Positions 11,160-21,988 of a DNA stretch of 64,000 bases are shown piece after piece. The stretch spans positions 62,001 through 126,000 of the forward strand of contig RMBW01000005.1 in NCBI GenBank assembly GCA_004009845.1. The letters are read 5' to 3'. Made by a program: the position numbers and the translations under genes. Position 1 is the first letter of the stretch, and the number at the start of each line of letters is the position of its first letter. Under the pieces are notes generated by a model. That model searched no databases, was not told the origin of the DNA, and was given only the letters and a program-made list of their open reading frames with translations. The DNA is from Davidsoniella eucalypti (Eukaryota > Ascomycota > Sordariomycetes > Microascales > Ceratocystidaceae).

Positions 11160-13979
11160 CTAATGGCCAACACCACCAGCACCCCATTGGAACTGGCCGC
11201 CTAACTGGTTGAATTCATTGCCAGGTTGCTGTTGCCGCGGTGGCTGTTGATGTTGTTCTTGTTCTACTACTTCTCCAGGAAGTTGACGGCCCCAGGGATG
11301 AAGGGGTTCTATGGCTGGCGGCTGGTTTCCGCCGTTCTGGCGTCTGCGTTGCATTTCGAGTTGTCTTTGGTGGCGATAGTAGATGAGGGCTGATATCAAC
11401 ATGACGATGCTTAGAAGCAGCATCGTATCTAGGATAGAGTCATCGTAGACTTCGTGGGTTGGCTCCTCAGTGTATGAGTCCTCGAACATGTCCTCGGAGT
11501 ATTGTTCATAGTACCGTGGCTTGTCGGCCATAAAGGCTGCAATCCATTCTGCGATTGATTTGTACTCGATGGTCTCTGTTACGTCCATATATCAGTACAG
11601 TTATCTACAATATCACATCGACCCATGGAATGTGTGCCAAGCCAAGCGGCTTGTTACTACATATGTCCAGGAACGATGTGTTTGGATGAAGAATAGGAAT
11701 ATAGCCACTTACTTGGGTCGTCCTGGATCGAATGGATTGGGCCATGCGTTATAGTGTTCCATGCACTGCGCATACGCAGTCTTAGTAAGCTCAGTGACAC
11801 TGGTAGATAGCCTTCGCTGCTTATCTCTAGTGACAAATCGTAGTATCGCTTTGCCAGGTGGAAATCTTGCTTCAGACCTAGCCCGTTCTCATGCATGTAC
11901 CCCAAATTCCATAGTGCTTGTGCGCTAGCGGAATGCTCCGAGGCTAAATTATACCAGTTGCCTGCTTGTACCAGATCCTTCTCGCAGCCAATGCCATAGT
12001 AGTAGTAGTCACCAATCTTGACTGTGGCGTCGATGTTGCCTTGCATAGAGGAACGAGTCCAATAGATCATGGCAATGCGGGGGTCTTGGAACGAAGTGAT
12101 CAGTGTAGGAATCGATGAGGTGACAATAGGAAGCGTAAGCCACGACTTGGCGGGGTCAACAATGTATGCTAAGTTGACTTGAGCCGCATCCCAGCCTTGT
12201 TCGGCCATGACTAAGTAGTGGATGAGAGCAGCGTCGATGTCACCATCGTCGAAGGCATCGTTGGCGATGGGCCAGGTAGATACCAGAGGTTCGACTCTCT
12301 CGGCTACACGCTTGAAGTAGTGAGTAGCCAAGCTGCAGGCTTTGTCACGGCCAACTCCCTGGTAGGCAAGCTCACCAAGATAGTAATGAGCTTCGAGGTT
12401 TTGGTGGCGGGCTGCATGATCGAAAAAGTGATGGGCAATCTTGATATCGTTTTCAGTGCCACGTTCCAGGAAGACCTTTCCTATCTCAACTTGGGCTGGT
12501 GCATAATCAAGATGCTCAGCAGCGTATTTGAAGCATTCGGTAGCTGTGGCTTGATTCTTCGTAACACCCAACCCATTTTTATGTATCAAGCCTTCCAAGT
12601 AGTACGCCTGGGCTTCACCGGTAGAGATTCCTCTCTGGATCCATTTGCGAGCAAGGACGAAGTTTGGGTCAACTCCCTCGCCACGAAGGTAGATACGGCC
12701 TAAGAAAGTGGCTGCCTTTCCAGCATATTTGTCTAGATTGGGCTGAGGGTTATCGATGATAGAGCCATCCTTCTTCCAGTACTGGTTCGCTACCATGTTG
12801 AAGTACTTCTTCGCCAGGTTAAAGTCACGATCCAGCCCGCGTTGGCCTTCATAATACAGCCGTCCGAGACTGAGGGAAGCCTTGCTGTCGCTCTTCTTGG
12901 ACATCAGATCAAGGTATTCGATCACATCGTCAACAGCTGCATTAGCATCTGAATTAGGGTTGGACTTCACAGCATTCGCTCCCGATGTGATAGCGCTAGC
13001 TCCCATTCCGTATACTCCGCCGGTTTGTTCGGGGATATTGTAGGCTTCTATAACCCAATGCTTCCCGCCTGGAGGGCCGGAGTTAACCCATTGTATGGCC
13101 TTTTGTGCCACTGAGCGATAATACGTGCCCGCATCTTCACAGCTCTTGGGCGTCGCGATGCCCATGTGGTGGCGGAACCCAATGGCCATTTGCGCACGGG
13201 TGTGGCCAAGTCTAGCGGCAGATGTGTAGTATAGATGTGCCTTGGCCTGATCTTGAGGTGCCCGGGAGCTGAGTCCCGTTGAGTAGAAAAGGCCGGTCAT
13301 GAAATGACCATCGGGATTACCCGCGGCGGCCAATTGCTTGTAGTAGCTAAAGGCTTGGTCAACATCGCGCGGCCAGGTGAAATTGCCATAGAAGTATAGA
13401 TCGCCGAGAAACCGGAGGGCATCGGTGTTGGAGTCTACGGCCGCCTGCTCCAAGAGAGATACAGCCTTTAGAAGGTCCGGTGGCGCCTTGCGTGACTTGA
13501 TTGGTGACGAGCCGTCTTCGGGGGCCGTAAGAGAAAACGATGGAAGTACATTGAGGAGGTGCTCGGTGAAGAAACCTCGTGATCGACGGTGCTGCGGCTT
13601 GGGCGGGTTTTTTTCGAGTGTCGCAAAGATGAGTCGGGCATTGTCGACGAACTCGGCTCCTACATTTCGTTAGTACAGAAGCCTAGCAAAGAACTCAGTC
13701 GAACTAGGACAGCAACTAGCCTGGTTGTGGGGGTGGTGCGGCTCTGAACTTGTCGCTCACGATGTCGGTTGCGGATGCGCTTTTTGGGGAAGAGCCGCCG
13801 GCCTGGTCATTGAGGACAACCTGGTCGCTTTTAGCGGTAGCAGCGGCCCCAAGGGCCTGCGAGAATACTATAAAGTCGGCATTGTAAGCTGAACGAGCCG
13901 GTCACAGAGCGATGAGACACGCGATCTCAGACCGGGTTGAGAGAGACCTACGGACAAGCCAGAGTGGTGCGGACCGCAT
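11160..13979 (-). CDS. hrd3: HRD3/SEL1L-like ERAD ubiquitin-ligase subunit
   Basis: Four exons (13979-13952, 13867-13721, 13659-11713, 11575-11160) give 845 residues. The short first exon starts MRSAPLWLV and, spliced, forms a signal peptide of about 21 residues ending GAAATA. The lumenal part consists of Sel1-type repeats (about residues 120-690), for example ALRFLGDLYFYGNF, KASLSLGRLYYEGQRG and ALWNLGYMHENGLGL. One transmembrane helix lies at about 757-776, followed by a short Gln/Pro-rich cytosolic tail. This is the topology of Hrd3, which receives misfolded lumenal substrates and stabilises the E3 Hrd1 in the ER membrane. The second intron uses a GC donor (CCAG|GCTAGT) with a perfect TACTAAC branch site; a nearby GT at 13714 would give a stop, so the GC choice is favoured. 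The gene is divergent from the WD40 gene at 14542. Confidence 0.93.
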
Positions 13980-14541
13980 CCTAGAGATTGTATCAGGCGA
14001 GCTTCGATAGCTAGCTTTACGGGGCCATAGAGTCCCGGACGGTTGATCGCAAAACAAAGAGGACAGAATAAGCCAAGAACTCCAAGCTCAGCTTGGCTAT
14101 CGTGTGAAAGTCAGGACTATAAGATGGAGATTGGGCATATAATATGCAAATAAGTCTGCTTTGATTCACGTAATGTACAAATCGCAACGGTACGTTGTTA
14201 CGTTGACTGTACTTCGTACGTTGTTAAACTTCCCTTTGACTAGTTTCCAAGCTACAAGTGGTGCCGCCAGGTAAGCAAACAAATTATGCACGGCATAAAT
14301 GAGAGTTATGCAGATTCATAGAGTCCGCTACTGGCCAGATGCTTAGTCATCTATAAAAGATAATTCTTCATGTACGAACTTAAACTTTTTTCCAGGGTTA
14401 GCTAAATGTAGCTTCGGCTCGTTCACACCACCGTGCTAGGTTCGCTTTAAATATATAATGAGATCGTGGTGAATCTCTTAAGGCTTTATTTAGTGTACCT
14501 TTCTATATCATTGTATCATCTTCATTGCTTCGCTCGGCACT
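13980..14541. promoter_or_regulatory. Shared divergent promoter region of HRD3 and the WDR89-like gene
   Basis: This 562-bp gap separates the two start codons, which face away from each other. A TATATAA element at 14452-14458 sits 84 bp before the WD40 ATG. Repeats of an acgttgtt/tacgttg type occur around 14190-14225. I see no convincing unfolded-protein-response element by eye. Confidence 0.45.
14452..14458 (+). promoter_or_regulatory. Candidate TATA box of the WDR89-like gene
   Basis: TATATAA lies 84 bp upstream of the ATG at 14542. Identified by sequence and placement only. Confidence 0.35.
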
Positions 14542-15781
14542 ATGTACGCGCTACAAAATCAAGTCACCTATCAATATCCTAACCCTAGTGGTGACGGGGT
14601 CTATGTTCTCGACGTCCAACGATTACAATCAGTGCTGGTAGCCATCACATCTGACCAGAAGCTTTCCGTGTTTTCTCCAGAAAACATAAAGAGCGGTCCC
14701 ATATTCTCATCTGTGACGAAGCATGAAAACCTCACAAACTTTGCGATTGTAGATAGCCAAAGTTCCCTTGTAGCCACTACTGGTAGTGATGCCACTGTCT
14801 CAATCTGGGATCTAAGAAATGACCCTTCAAAGGCGCAAGTCGCACGATTCAAAGGTTCGTAAATATTAACTGATTGTTGAATCGGGTATAGGCTAATATG
14901 ATACTAGCCGGTGATGCCCCTGTCCTATCTATGGCTTGTGATTTGAGAACGCACTCTATCGCCGTTGGTACTGAATATTCCGACCAAACACGCGCTGCCT
15001 CCATCTTTATCTGGTATATATCATGTCCAGTCCCTTCTTTTGCGCCTGACTGCTAACACTTCAAAGGGATATCCGTTTGACCCCAACGCAAAGCCGCCAG
15101 TACACAGAAGTACATAGTAATGACATCACCGAGGTACAGTCTACTCATGGTGACCTATACGTACAATCTCTAATTATGTGTTTATAGTTGAAATTCCACC
15201 CCAATGAGCCCAACTATCTACTGTCTGGATCAACTGATGGCCTCGTTAACATATGTGACACACGAATCACTGATGAGAATGAAGTCGTTATCCAGACTTT
15301 CAACCACGATGCCTCCATCCATCATGCCGACTTCTTGAGCAACACCGAAGTTTACGCTATTTCTAATGATGAGCGTTTTTCTCTGTATGATATGGCTAGT
15401 GAAGTTGAAAAGGGATCCGCCTTCCTAGATGTCGGCGACCTGCGCTCTGCTCTAGGTTGCCAGTACGTCGCCAATGTGTCCACCAAGACGGACGGCAGCG
15501 GCGCCATCATCGGTGCCGGCTCACAAGAGTAAGTGATCAACTTACGAAACCTAGCCTGCATGAACGCTCAACTAACAAAGCTATATAGTCAGCAAGGATT
15601 CACCCTTATTCACATGTCGAAGAATGGCAATACTTGGGGTTTAGCTCCCGAATCTGCTGTTACTCTTCCAGGTGCCCATGGAGAGGAGCTTATTCGGGGA
15701 TTCTGCTTCTTTGACGAAAGCCATGCCGTCTTTACTGGTGGCGAAGACGGTACTATCAAGGGTTGGGTTCCGCCCTCTTGA
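14542..15781 (+). CDS. WDR89-like WD40 repeat protein
   Basis: Five exons (14542-14854, 14908-15013, 15067-15133, 15188-15528, 15589-15781) encode 339 residues; four introns of 53-60 bp. The protein is WD40 repeats end to end: DATVSIWDLRND, ASIFIWDIR, LSGSTDGLVNICDTR and TGGEDGTIKGWVPPS, predicting a single beta-propeller. The order of repeats, the start with a short blade, and the size near 340-390 residues resemble WD repeat-containing protein 89. No enzymatic motif is present; such proteins act as scaffolds. Role in the cell is not known to me. The ATG at 14542 is the first in frame and is preceded by a TATATAA box. It converges on the FRG1-like gene, with stop codons 162 bp apart. Confidence 0.87.
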
Positions 15782-15943
15782 AAAAATCTAGTATCATGAT
15801 CAATCAAAAACGAAAAGAAAAAAAACGAAAGGAGTAGCGATTGATAGCATTTGAAGTGCTGCTCTGGTATCATGTGCCATTATGTCTAAAAGTCATTATC
15901 AACAAAAAAAGAAGATCACAGATAAATCCACCGATCCGCATTC

Positions 15944-16843
15944 TCAGTAGCTGTATTTGTCATGCTTGCCCTTAGCCTTAAGGATAAGCAGTTGTTCATG
16001 ATAATCACCCTCTCTCCTCGCTCTCTTGAGCTTTCGCACTTCATCATCCTCTAGCTTTCGCCCAACAGCTGTTTCGAGCTCCTTTCTGCTAATTTTGTCC
16101 TTGAGTCGCTCCTCTTTCGCCGTCTTAACGCGGGGCTTGAATCGAGCCTGCATTCGAAGTCGTATTAACGTAGAATCAGAGCTCGACGACTCAGCATCCC
16201 CGCGGATCTCTATTGATGACGACTTGGATGACGAAGTCTTGACACTGACAAATTTGCCTTGAGAAGTCTTGAGATGGAATGTGCCGGTGGTCGGGGAAGA
16301 GGATGGGACAATCGTGAAAGATTCGAGGAAGGAAACGGCTTCGGATGAGGCGCTTAGTATGCCGTGAGAGTCGCAACTGAGGAATCTAAGCGGTGAGAAC
16401 GATGTGTTAGAGATATGAAGATTCGCAAGGAAGATATAAATATCGACTTACTTTCCATGTGCACCCTTGAAGCGAAAGCTCTCGGTGCCTGATATCTTGT
16501 TGGCCACCCATACTTGGCGCACATCATGCGGCTCTGCGCTGCTTGGGTTCCCATCGACGATATTCTCGATAGCGAGGGCGAAAACCTTGCCTGTCGCATC
16601 GCACGAGAGCGCACTAGGCTTATCACTCGGCAGAACTAATAGGATGGGGCCGGATATGTCGCTCGGTTGGTCTACAGAGACCCAGCTGTGGTCGTTTTCT
16701 GTGTCAACAACAATCTCTGGCTTCCTATCTTCGTCGTCGTCCGCAGGCACAAGTGATTTGGATGGTCCGCCAGCATCGTCAGCCGCAGCGCGCTTTCTTT
16801 TCTTGGGCTTCTTGTCACCTTTAAAAACAAGGGCTTTGACCAT
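15944..16843 (-). CDS. FRG1-like protein (actin-fold/fascin-like, spliceosome-associated family)
   Basis: Two exons (16843-16452, 16385-15944) encode 277 residues. The start MVKALVFKGDKKPKKRKR matches the basic N-terminus of FRG1 (LVLKG followed by Lys-rich nuclear-localisation sequence). The middle forms a beta-trefoil-like region, GKVFALAIENI, SGTESFRFKGAHGKFLSCD, and GTFHLKTSQGKFVSV. The C-terminus is Lys/Arg-rich with the conserved ending RKLKRARREGDYHEQLLILK and then KAKGKHDKYSY, very like the FRG1 tail. Human FRG1 has been found in spliceosomal C complexes and nucleoli and binds RNA and actin; a nuclear RNA-processing role is inferred here. Length is close to the 258 residues of human FRG1. 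The gene is divergent from the oxygenase-like gene at 17334. Confidence 0.88.
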
Positions 16844-17333
16844 TTTGTTGTTGCGTCGTTTGTATGGATGATTTTAGGTGGCCATGATAATCGGGGAGCT
16901 GAAAACAAAAAAAAAGTGGCGTATATGTATGTGTATATTGTGATTTGGATGATATGTAGTTCTATCGAGGAAATCCTGCGCGACAAGTTATTCCAAGTAT
17001 GCTGACGCTTGATGTCATGACAGGTGCTGACAGCTGCCGAGGTTCAATTGCACTATCAGGTTGGACTGAAGATAACACTTGATATATCGATACGTTTATA
17101 GTTACAATAATTACCAATGTACGGTAGTAGAAAGAAACAAGCGGTTTTGTTATCAGAAAATGAGGTTGTACTCGATGGGCTTACACAATCCTACTATAAA
17201 ATACAAAGCCTGAGCTTAGATACGGAATTAGAGCTTCTAAGTTCTTTTAGCCGGACCATTCCTTCTATTTACTTTATTTTTCATTCTTAAACTATACCCT
17301 GGCCAACGATACTCTATACAACAATCTTTTACG
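16844..17333. promoter_or_regulatory. Divergent promoter region of FRG1-like and 2OG-oxygenase-like genes
   Basis: This 490-bp gap separates two outward-facing start codons. TATAAAAT at 17195-17202 lies 132 bp upstream of the plus-strand ATG, followed by a CT/AT-rich leader. No other clear element is seen. Confidence 0.45.
17195..17202 (+). promoter_or_regulatory. Candidate TATA box of the 2OG-oxygenase-like gene
   Basis: TATAAAAT lies 132 bp upstream of the ATG at 17334, within the usual range for a fungal core promoter. Identified by sequence and placement only. Confidence 0.4.
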
Positions 17334-18791
17334 ATGACGGTTGTTGCTAATCCTGTCATTGTTTCGCTCAAAGAACTTGAGGAGGGTAAGGCATCCCTAT
17401 CATGAGATATCTATCATCACCAGCAGTTAATTTTGCAATGCCTCAACAGCTGTACTTTATTTAGTACATGACAGCTGATATAACATGAATGCTAACCCTC
17501 ATTAATAGGCACCGTCTCATTCGAGACCCTTCAAGAGGCGTTTGGCCCTGACTCGCTTGGCATACTGGTTGTCAAAGATGTTCCAACCGAGTTTGCAGAA
17601 TTGAGACATCGTGCTCTGTCATATGCATCGTACCTAGGAAACTTGCCTAGCGAAGAGCTTGGTAAGCAGATAGAAGCCTAAGTTTTTGTGCATTATTCAA
17701 TGTACCTGCGATGGTATTCTTAATGGTGCTTGTGCTTTAGCCAACCGGAGTCCGGCTTGTTGGACGGGCTAGAGTCGGATCCTACCATCTCCCCGGCTTA
17801 AAACGGATGACCAGGGTTTTAGTGATCGAGTCGATTTTTGATCCCTACCACTTATACGGAAATGCTTACTAACATATAACTTCTGCACACAGAGAAACTT
17901 GAAAACGTCACTGCAAAGTACCTGACGGGCTGGTCTCTTGGGAAAGAAACACTTAAAGATGGTAAAGCAGATACCTCTAAGGGATCATACTATGCCAATT
18001 GCGCGTTTTATGTGAATCCATTGCTGGATGCTGCCGAGCCAACCGAGGAGTTCTCTGTCAAAACATTTCCCGAGTATCTATCGCCTAATGTCTGGCCCGA
18101 CAAGCAGATCTTGCCAGGTTTCAAGCCGAGTGTTGAAGCTTTATGCCGCCTGATCATTGATGTTGCCGTTCTCGTAGCTCGCGCCTGTGATCGTTTTGGC
18201 GAGCACGAGATCGAGGACTACCCCAAGGCCTATCTAGAAAACGTCGTACGCTCATCGAGCACTACCAAAGCCCGCCTCCTACACTACTATCCGCAAAGCA
18301 CCAGCGATGCTGCCAGCGAGGAGGGAGGCAGCGATGACTGGTGTGCCACCCACCTGGACCACGGCTGCTTGACTGGCCTGACATCGGCCATGTTCATTGA
18401 CGAGAGCATCGCCTCCCCCGCTGTCCCTGCGTCTGGCGCTGACCCGAGCACCGGGGTTTTGCCGACGTTAGCCGAACTGCCGACGAGCCCTGACCCGGCA
18501 TCGGGCCTATACATCCACTCACGCAGCGGCGAGACGGTTCAAGTCAAGATCCCGCGTGACGCAATTGCGTTCCAGACGGGCGAGACGCTACAGCTTATGA
18601 CTGGCGGGCGGTTCAAAGCTGTGCCGCACTTCGTTCGAGGCGTTGAAGCTAAAGCTAGTGCTGGTGCAATCGCTCGCAATACGTTAGCAGTATTCACGCA
18701 GCCAAACTTGGGCGAGGAAGTAGACAGAGTGAATCACCGGAACTTTGGTCAATTTGCTCGTGGAGTTGTAGCCAGGAATACTGTTGGCTAG
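17334..18791 (+). CDS. 2OG-Fe(II) oxygenase-like (isopenicillin N synthase superfamily) protein
   Basis: Three exons (17334-17385, 17509-17661, 17893-18791) encode 367 residues; introns of 123 and 231 bp. The fold is suggested by an HxD pair in CATHLDHGCLTGL (about His222 and Asp224), a distal His in GGRFKAVPHFVRG (about His314) and an Arg in ARNTLAVFTQP (about Arg330), spaced as in double-stranded beta-helix dioxygenases. The N-terminal half has FGPDSLGILVVKDVPTEF and LTGWSLGKETL, typical of a conserved fungal/plant protein group of this superfamily whose substrate I do not know. Residues between the HxD and the C-terminal block include a Pro/Ser/Ala-rich insert (about 245-270). No signal peptide, so probably cytosolic. 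Enzyme activity is inferred from the metal ligands, not demonstrated. Confidence 0.85.
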
Positions 18792-19533
18792 GGTGAAAGA
18801 GCAACTTGCCTGACTTTGTGATATCACTTGTTCTAGCAAACGGCCAAGCGAGAATCTTTTATAATGGTTAACTAGGACGTTTCTACTCTCGTGATATAAC
18901 TGTAATAGTAGACACCTGAAAACGTTGATTGACATTATATCGTGGTAGTGTTATCATTTTTATTTATTTCTGTCTTTTCTCTTATATCAAAGTTTTCGTT
19001 ACAATGTGCCTTCTAGTAGGCATGTTAATCAGATGGTATTTACTATACTAGTTTCTGAAAATGACACGAATTGCCAAGCTTTATGAGATCACATACAACT
19101 ATATCTAGGAATCTAGATTTGTGACCTTTAGCCAAACGAAGATCTAGGTAGAGAGTAAACAATTTAGAATAATAAGATGTAACGTGCTTATGTTGTGTTC
19201 TACTTCTCTGATAGGGACAAAGATATGAAATTTGTCAGTACATGCTGATTAAGCTATTGAGCCATTGCATAACTTTGCGGGAAGGTGCATGACGAGCTTG
19301 AATTGTTTTATTGCGTATTTAATTTTTTTTTTTTTTTTTAATTCATTAGTCTTATAGAGCTATGAAGATATTTTATTACAAAAGCGGCAGATTCTTGACG
19401 CGGGGCTTTCAGTTTTCCTCTTTATTTAATCTTCCATTTCCTTATCGTTTTCTTCATTGACCTGCAAACTAAATTCTTTCTCTATCGAGAGCCGTCTAAA
19501 AAACATAAAACCCCCCTCTCACCACCTACAACA
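18792..19533. other. Intergenic region with T17 tract
   Basis: No gene is supported in this 742-bp stretch. A run of 17 T (19323-19339) lies about 200 bp upstream of the next ATG; poly(dT) stretches commonly exclude nucleosomes in fungal promoters. The last 100 bp is CT-rich leader. Confidence 0.5.
19323..19339 (+). repeat. Poly(dT) tract, 17 nt
   Basis: An uninterrupted T17 run in the promoter side of the DsbA-like gene. Such tracts disfavour nucleosomes in fungi (established knowledge); here it may mark an accessible promoter. Confidence 0.7.
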
Positions 19534-20187
19534 ATGGCTGTCGCTCCCAAGTTTGCTGCCACCCGCCTAGTTTTCGGCACGCCAGCTGCCATCGCCACCG
19601 GCGTTCCTCCGGCCGCCCACACCATCGAAGTCTTCCTAGACTACTGCTGTCCCTTCAGCGCCAAGATATTCCGCACACTGACCAACACCGTCGTGCCACT
19701 GATCAAAGCCAACAGCGCCTGGGCACCCAGCGTACAGCTCATCTTCCGCCAGCAGGTGCAGCCATGGCACCCATCGTCGACATATCTCCACGAGGCGGCC
19801 CTAGCCGTGCAGCGCGTGGACCCCGCCCAGTTCTGGACGTACAGCGCGGCGCTGTTCGAGAAGCAGACGGAGTACTTTGATGTCTCGCTCGTCAATGAGA
19901 CGAGAAATAACACCTATAAGCGCCTGGCTGCGCTCGCCGGTAGTGTGGGCGTGGATAGCGATGCTGTCTACAAGTTGCTGGAGATCCCTGAGAAGCCTAC
20001 TGCTGATGGAGGGTTGAACATCGGTAATGGTGTCACCAATGATCTCAAGCACGCCATCAAGACGGCAAGACTTGTTGGCGTGCATGTCAGCCCGACTGTT
20101 ATCTATGATGGTGTTGTGCAGAACGATATCAGCTCTGGTTGGTCTGCTGAGCAGTGGGAGAAGTGGCTGACTGCCAACGTCGTCTAA
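19534..20187 (+). CDS. DsbA-like thioredoxin-fold protein
   Basis: Intronless gene of 217 residues. A beta strand IEVFLDYCCPFS (residues 31-42) places a Cys-Pro-Phe-Ser active-site-like motif (Cys39) after the first strand, as in DsbA/2-hydroxychromene-isomerase-type thioredoxin folds; Cys38 precedes it directly. A helical insert domain follows, with WHPSSTYLHEAALAVQR and YKRLAALAGSVGVDSD. The loop with the cis-proline signature is GVHVSPTVIYDG near the C-terminus. CxxS motifs suit monothiol exchange or glutathione-dependent chemistry rather than classical disulfide formation (family knowledge). No convincing signal peptide or membrane helix, so probably cytosolic. Substrate unknown. Codon use is GC-richer than the neighbourhood, as for a well-expressed gene. 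Confidence 0.88.
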   Translation: MAVAPKFAATRLVFGTPAAIATGVPPAAHTIEVFLDYCCPFSAKIFRTLTNTVVPLIKANSAWAPSVQLIFRQQVQPWHPSSTYLHEAALAVQRVDPAQFWTYSAALFEKQTEYFDVSLVNETRNNTYKRLAALAGSVGVDSDAVYKLLEIPEKPTADGGLNIGNGVTNDLKHAIKTARLVGVHVSPTVIYDGVVQNDISSGWSAEQWEKWLTANVV

Positions 20188-20667
20188 GAGCTTCTCTAGC
20201 AGAGCTTTAAGTGGTAAAGGAACTCTAGCTCAAACTATGTATATTATTTCTTACATCTCTTGAGTTCTCCGTGTTGCTTCTTCTGAAATTTCCTTGTCCA
20301 CTCTATATACATATGAATATTGCTTGTAAATGTACCCCGCTATATGCACAATGGGCCCTCAAGAGCCCTATAAAAGATACCCTGGAGACTCTCAACTTTA
20401 GTGGCTTTTAAGTGAGACAGCCAGAGTCCCTCCCCTACCAAAGACTAGCCAATCATAGCTACTTAATATTAATATTCAGTGGGGCAAACTCTCATGAGGG
20501 TCTATTATCTTTCTTCCTATTGACAATTATCGTGATCCTCTGCCCACCAAAGGAGACTAGAAAGCCGGCTTCACGTGTTAGTGACAATTGACTATTGGTG
20601 CGATGCCAGGAGTTAAATCTTGACACATTTTTAAGCACCATTCACCAACATATAAACCACCGCCGAA
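20188..20667. other. Intergenic region
   Basis: This 480-bp stretch between two plus-strand genes shows no gene. It should contain the 3' UTR of the DsbA-like gene and the promoter of the mitochondrial membrane protein gene. Confidence 0.45.
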
Positions 20668-21678
20668 ATGCTAGTTTTACTGCGTACAAGCCTAGGCACA
20701 TGCCAAGCCTCAGCGGCTTCACATGCCATCTTACGCCAAAGCAGCATCCTCATCACGCCGCGGACATCTACCCGGCACCTCCACGCAGGGCGTCAATGGA
20801 CTATCTACAGATATCCCCAAACTGCGTCTATAGCGCCGGTGCGGTTTTTCTCACAGATAAAGACTCTGTGCGCTGCTGAATCCTCTGGCTCTGGAGACTA
20901 TGGCAATTCAGCTTCCACCATCACTCACAGAAACCGTAAGTTTGCTTTATGAGATATTTAACGTTCCTCGAAGTTGGTGAGTCTAGTAAGACTGATGTAA
21001 TCTTTGGCTTTTGTTGTAGTGTTCCCGGCACGAATCCCAATCTTTCATGTCGGTACAGGCCGCTTCACTTTCATTGCCGTCTTGAAGATGACCACCATCG
21101 TCATGTGTGCCTTCTTTTGCGGCATTGCCGTGCCAGGCTATATCGGTTCTGACGAAGGTAATCAAAAGGCCATCACCCGTAAGTCAACCCATATATTCCA
21201 ACATCGTATCTCTACTAAATCAAGCCTGTATTTCCATCTAACAGTGGCGTTGTGCGGTATCATCCCCTTGTCACTCGTGCTCGTGATAACCTCGCCGTAT
21301 GTGGCCTTTCTTCACATCCATCTACCTCCGAGCGCCCGCGGCTCACGTGACGCTCTTCGCCGTTACGTCAAGAACATGCCCCCCACCGCTCAGATCGACA
21401 TCACTACTTTGTCCGTCATCGCCAAGCCACGGACTACCACCGTCGAAGCTCGTGTCCTGCGTGCTGCCCACCCACGCCGTAGACTCGGCATGGTCAATTA
21501 CTACCGCATACCGCAAGATGTTGCTAGGGAAAACGCGGAGCGCAAGTGGTATCGCTTCAGGGCTGTAGAGGCTCTAAATATATCAGGGTCTAATCATGGT
21601 GTTCAAGAAGGCTGGATTTGGGACGAGCTTAAGGCTCGTTTGGAGCGCATTTCGAATATAGAAAAGAAGAAGGCATAG
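20668..21678 (+). CDS. Mitochondrial two-TM membrane protein, possibly TMEM70/TMEM186/TMEM223-like
   Basis: Three exons (20668-20935, 21020-21178, 21245-21678) encode 286 residues. The first ~85 residues are Arg/Ser/Thr-rich with no acidic residues for a long stretch (LRTSLGTCQASAASHAILRQ, RHLHAGRQ), a good mitochondrial presequence. After IPIFHVGTGRF there is a first hydrophobic helix (about 103-128, IAVLKMTTIVMCAFFCGIAV) and a second (about 143-166, LCGIIPLSLVLVITSPYVAF) separated by a short loop. A soluble C-terminal domain follows. Two close TM helices plus a C-terminal matrix domain is the layout of the TMEM70/186/223 family of respiratory-complex assembly factors, but sequence resemblance by eye is weak, so that name is a suggestion. 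Splice sites are good (GTAAGT donors; TGTAG and ACAG acceptors) and the frame is continuous. Confidence 0.75.
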
Positions 21679-21988
21679 ATTTCGATAGCGATATAGTTGC
21701 TTCGTATTTTGTCGTGGGATATAAATCCCGTACTGTACTTTTAAATAGAAGTAGAACGTAGCAATAGAATGCGAACGTTCTTGTAAATTTGATACCGGAA
21801 TTTATAACCACAGATATATAAACACGATCCCCTGCCCCATTCCGTTCCTGTATGTCCAATATATTATAAATACATGTCTAATATGTTCCATATCTCATAT
21901 CAAGATTGTTGTATGCGAAGACTTTAAAAACGCTCACAGCACGTCAACAGGCTAGATCTATCATCACCAACTCTACGATGGTCTATAT
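21679..21988. other. Convergent 3' intergenic gap
   Basis: This 310-bp AT-rich gap lies between two convergent genes and should hold both 3' UTRs. No gene seen. Confidence 0.5.
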
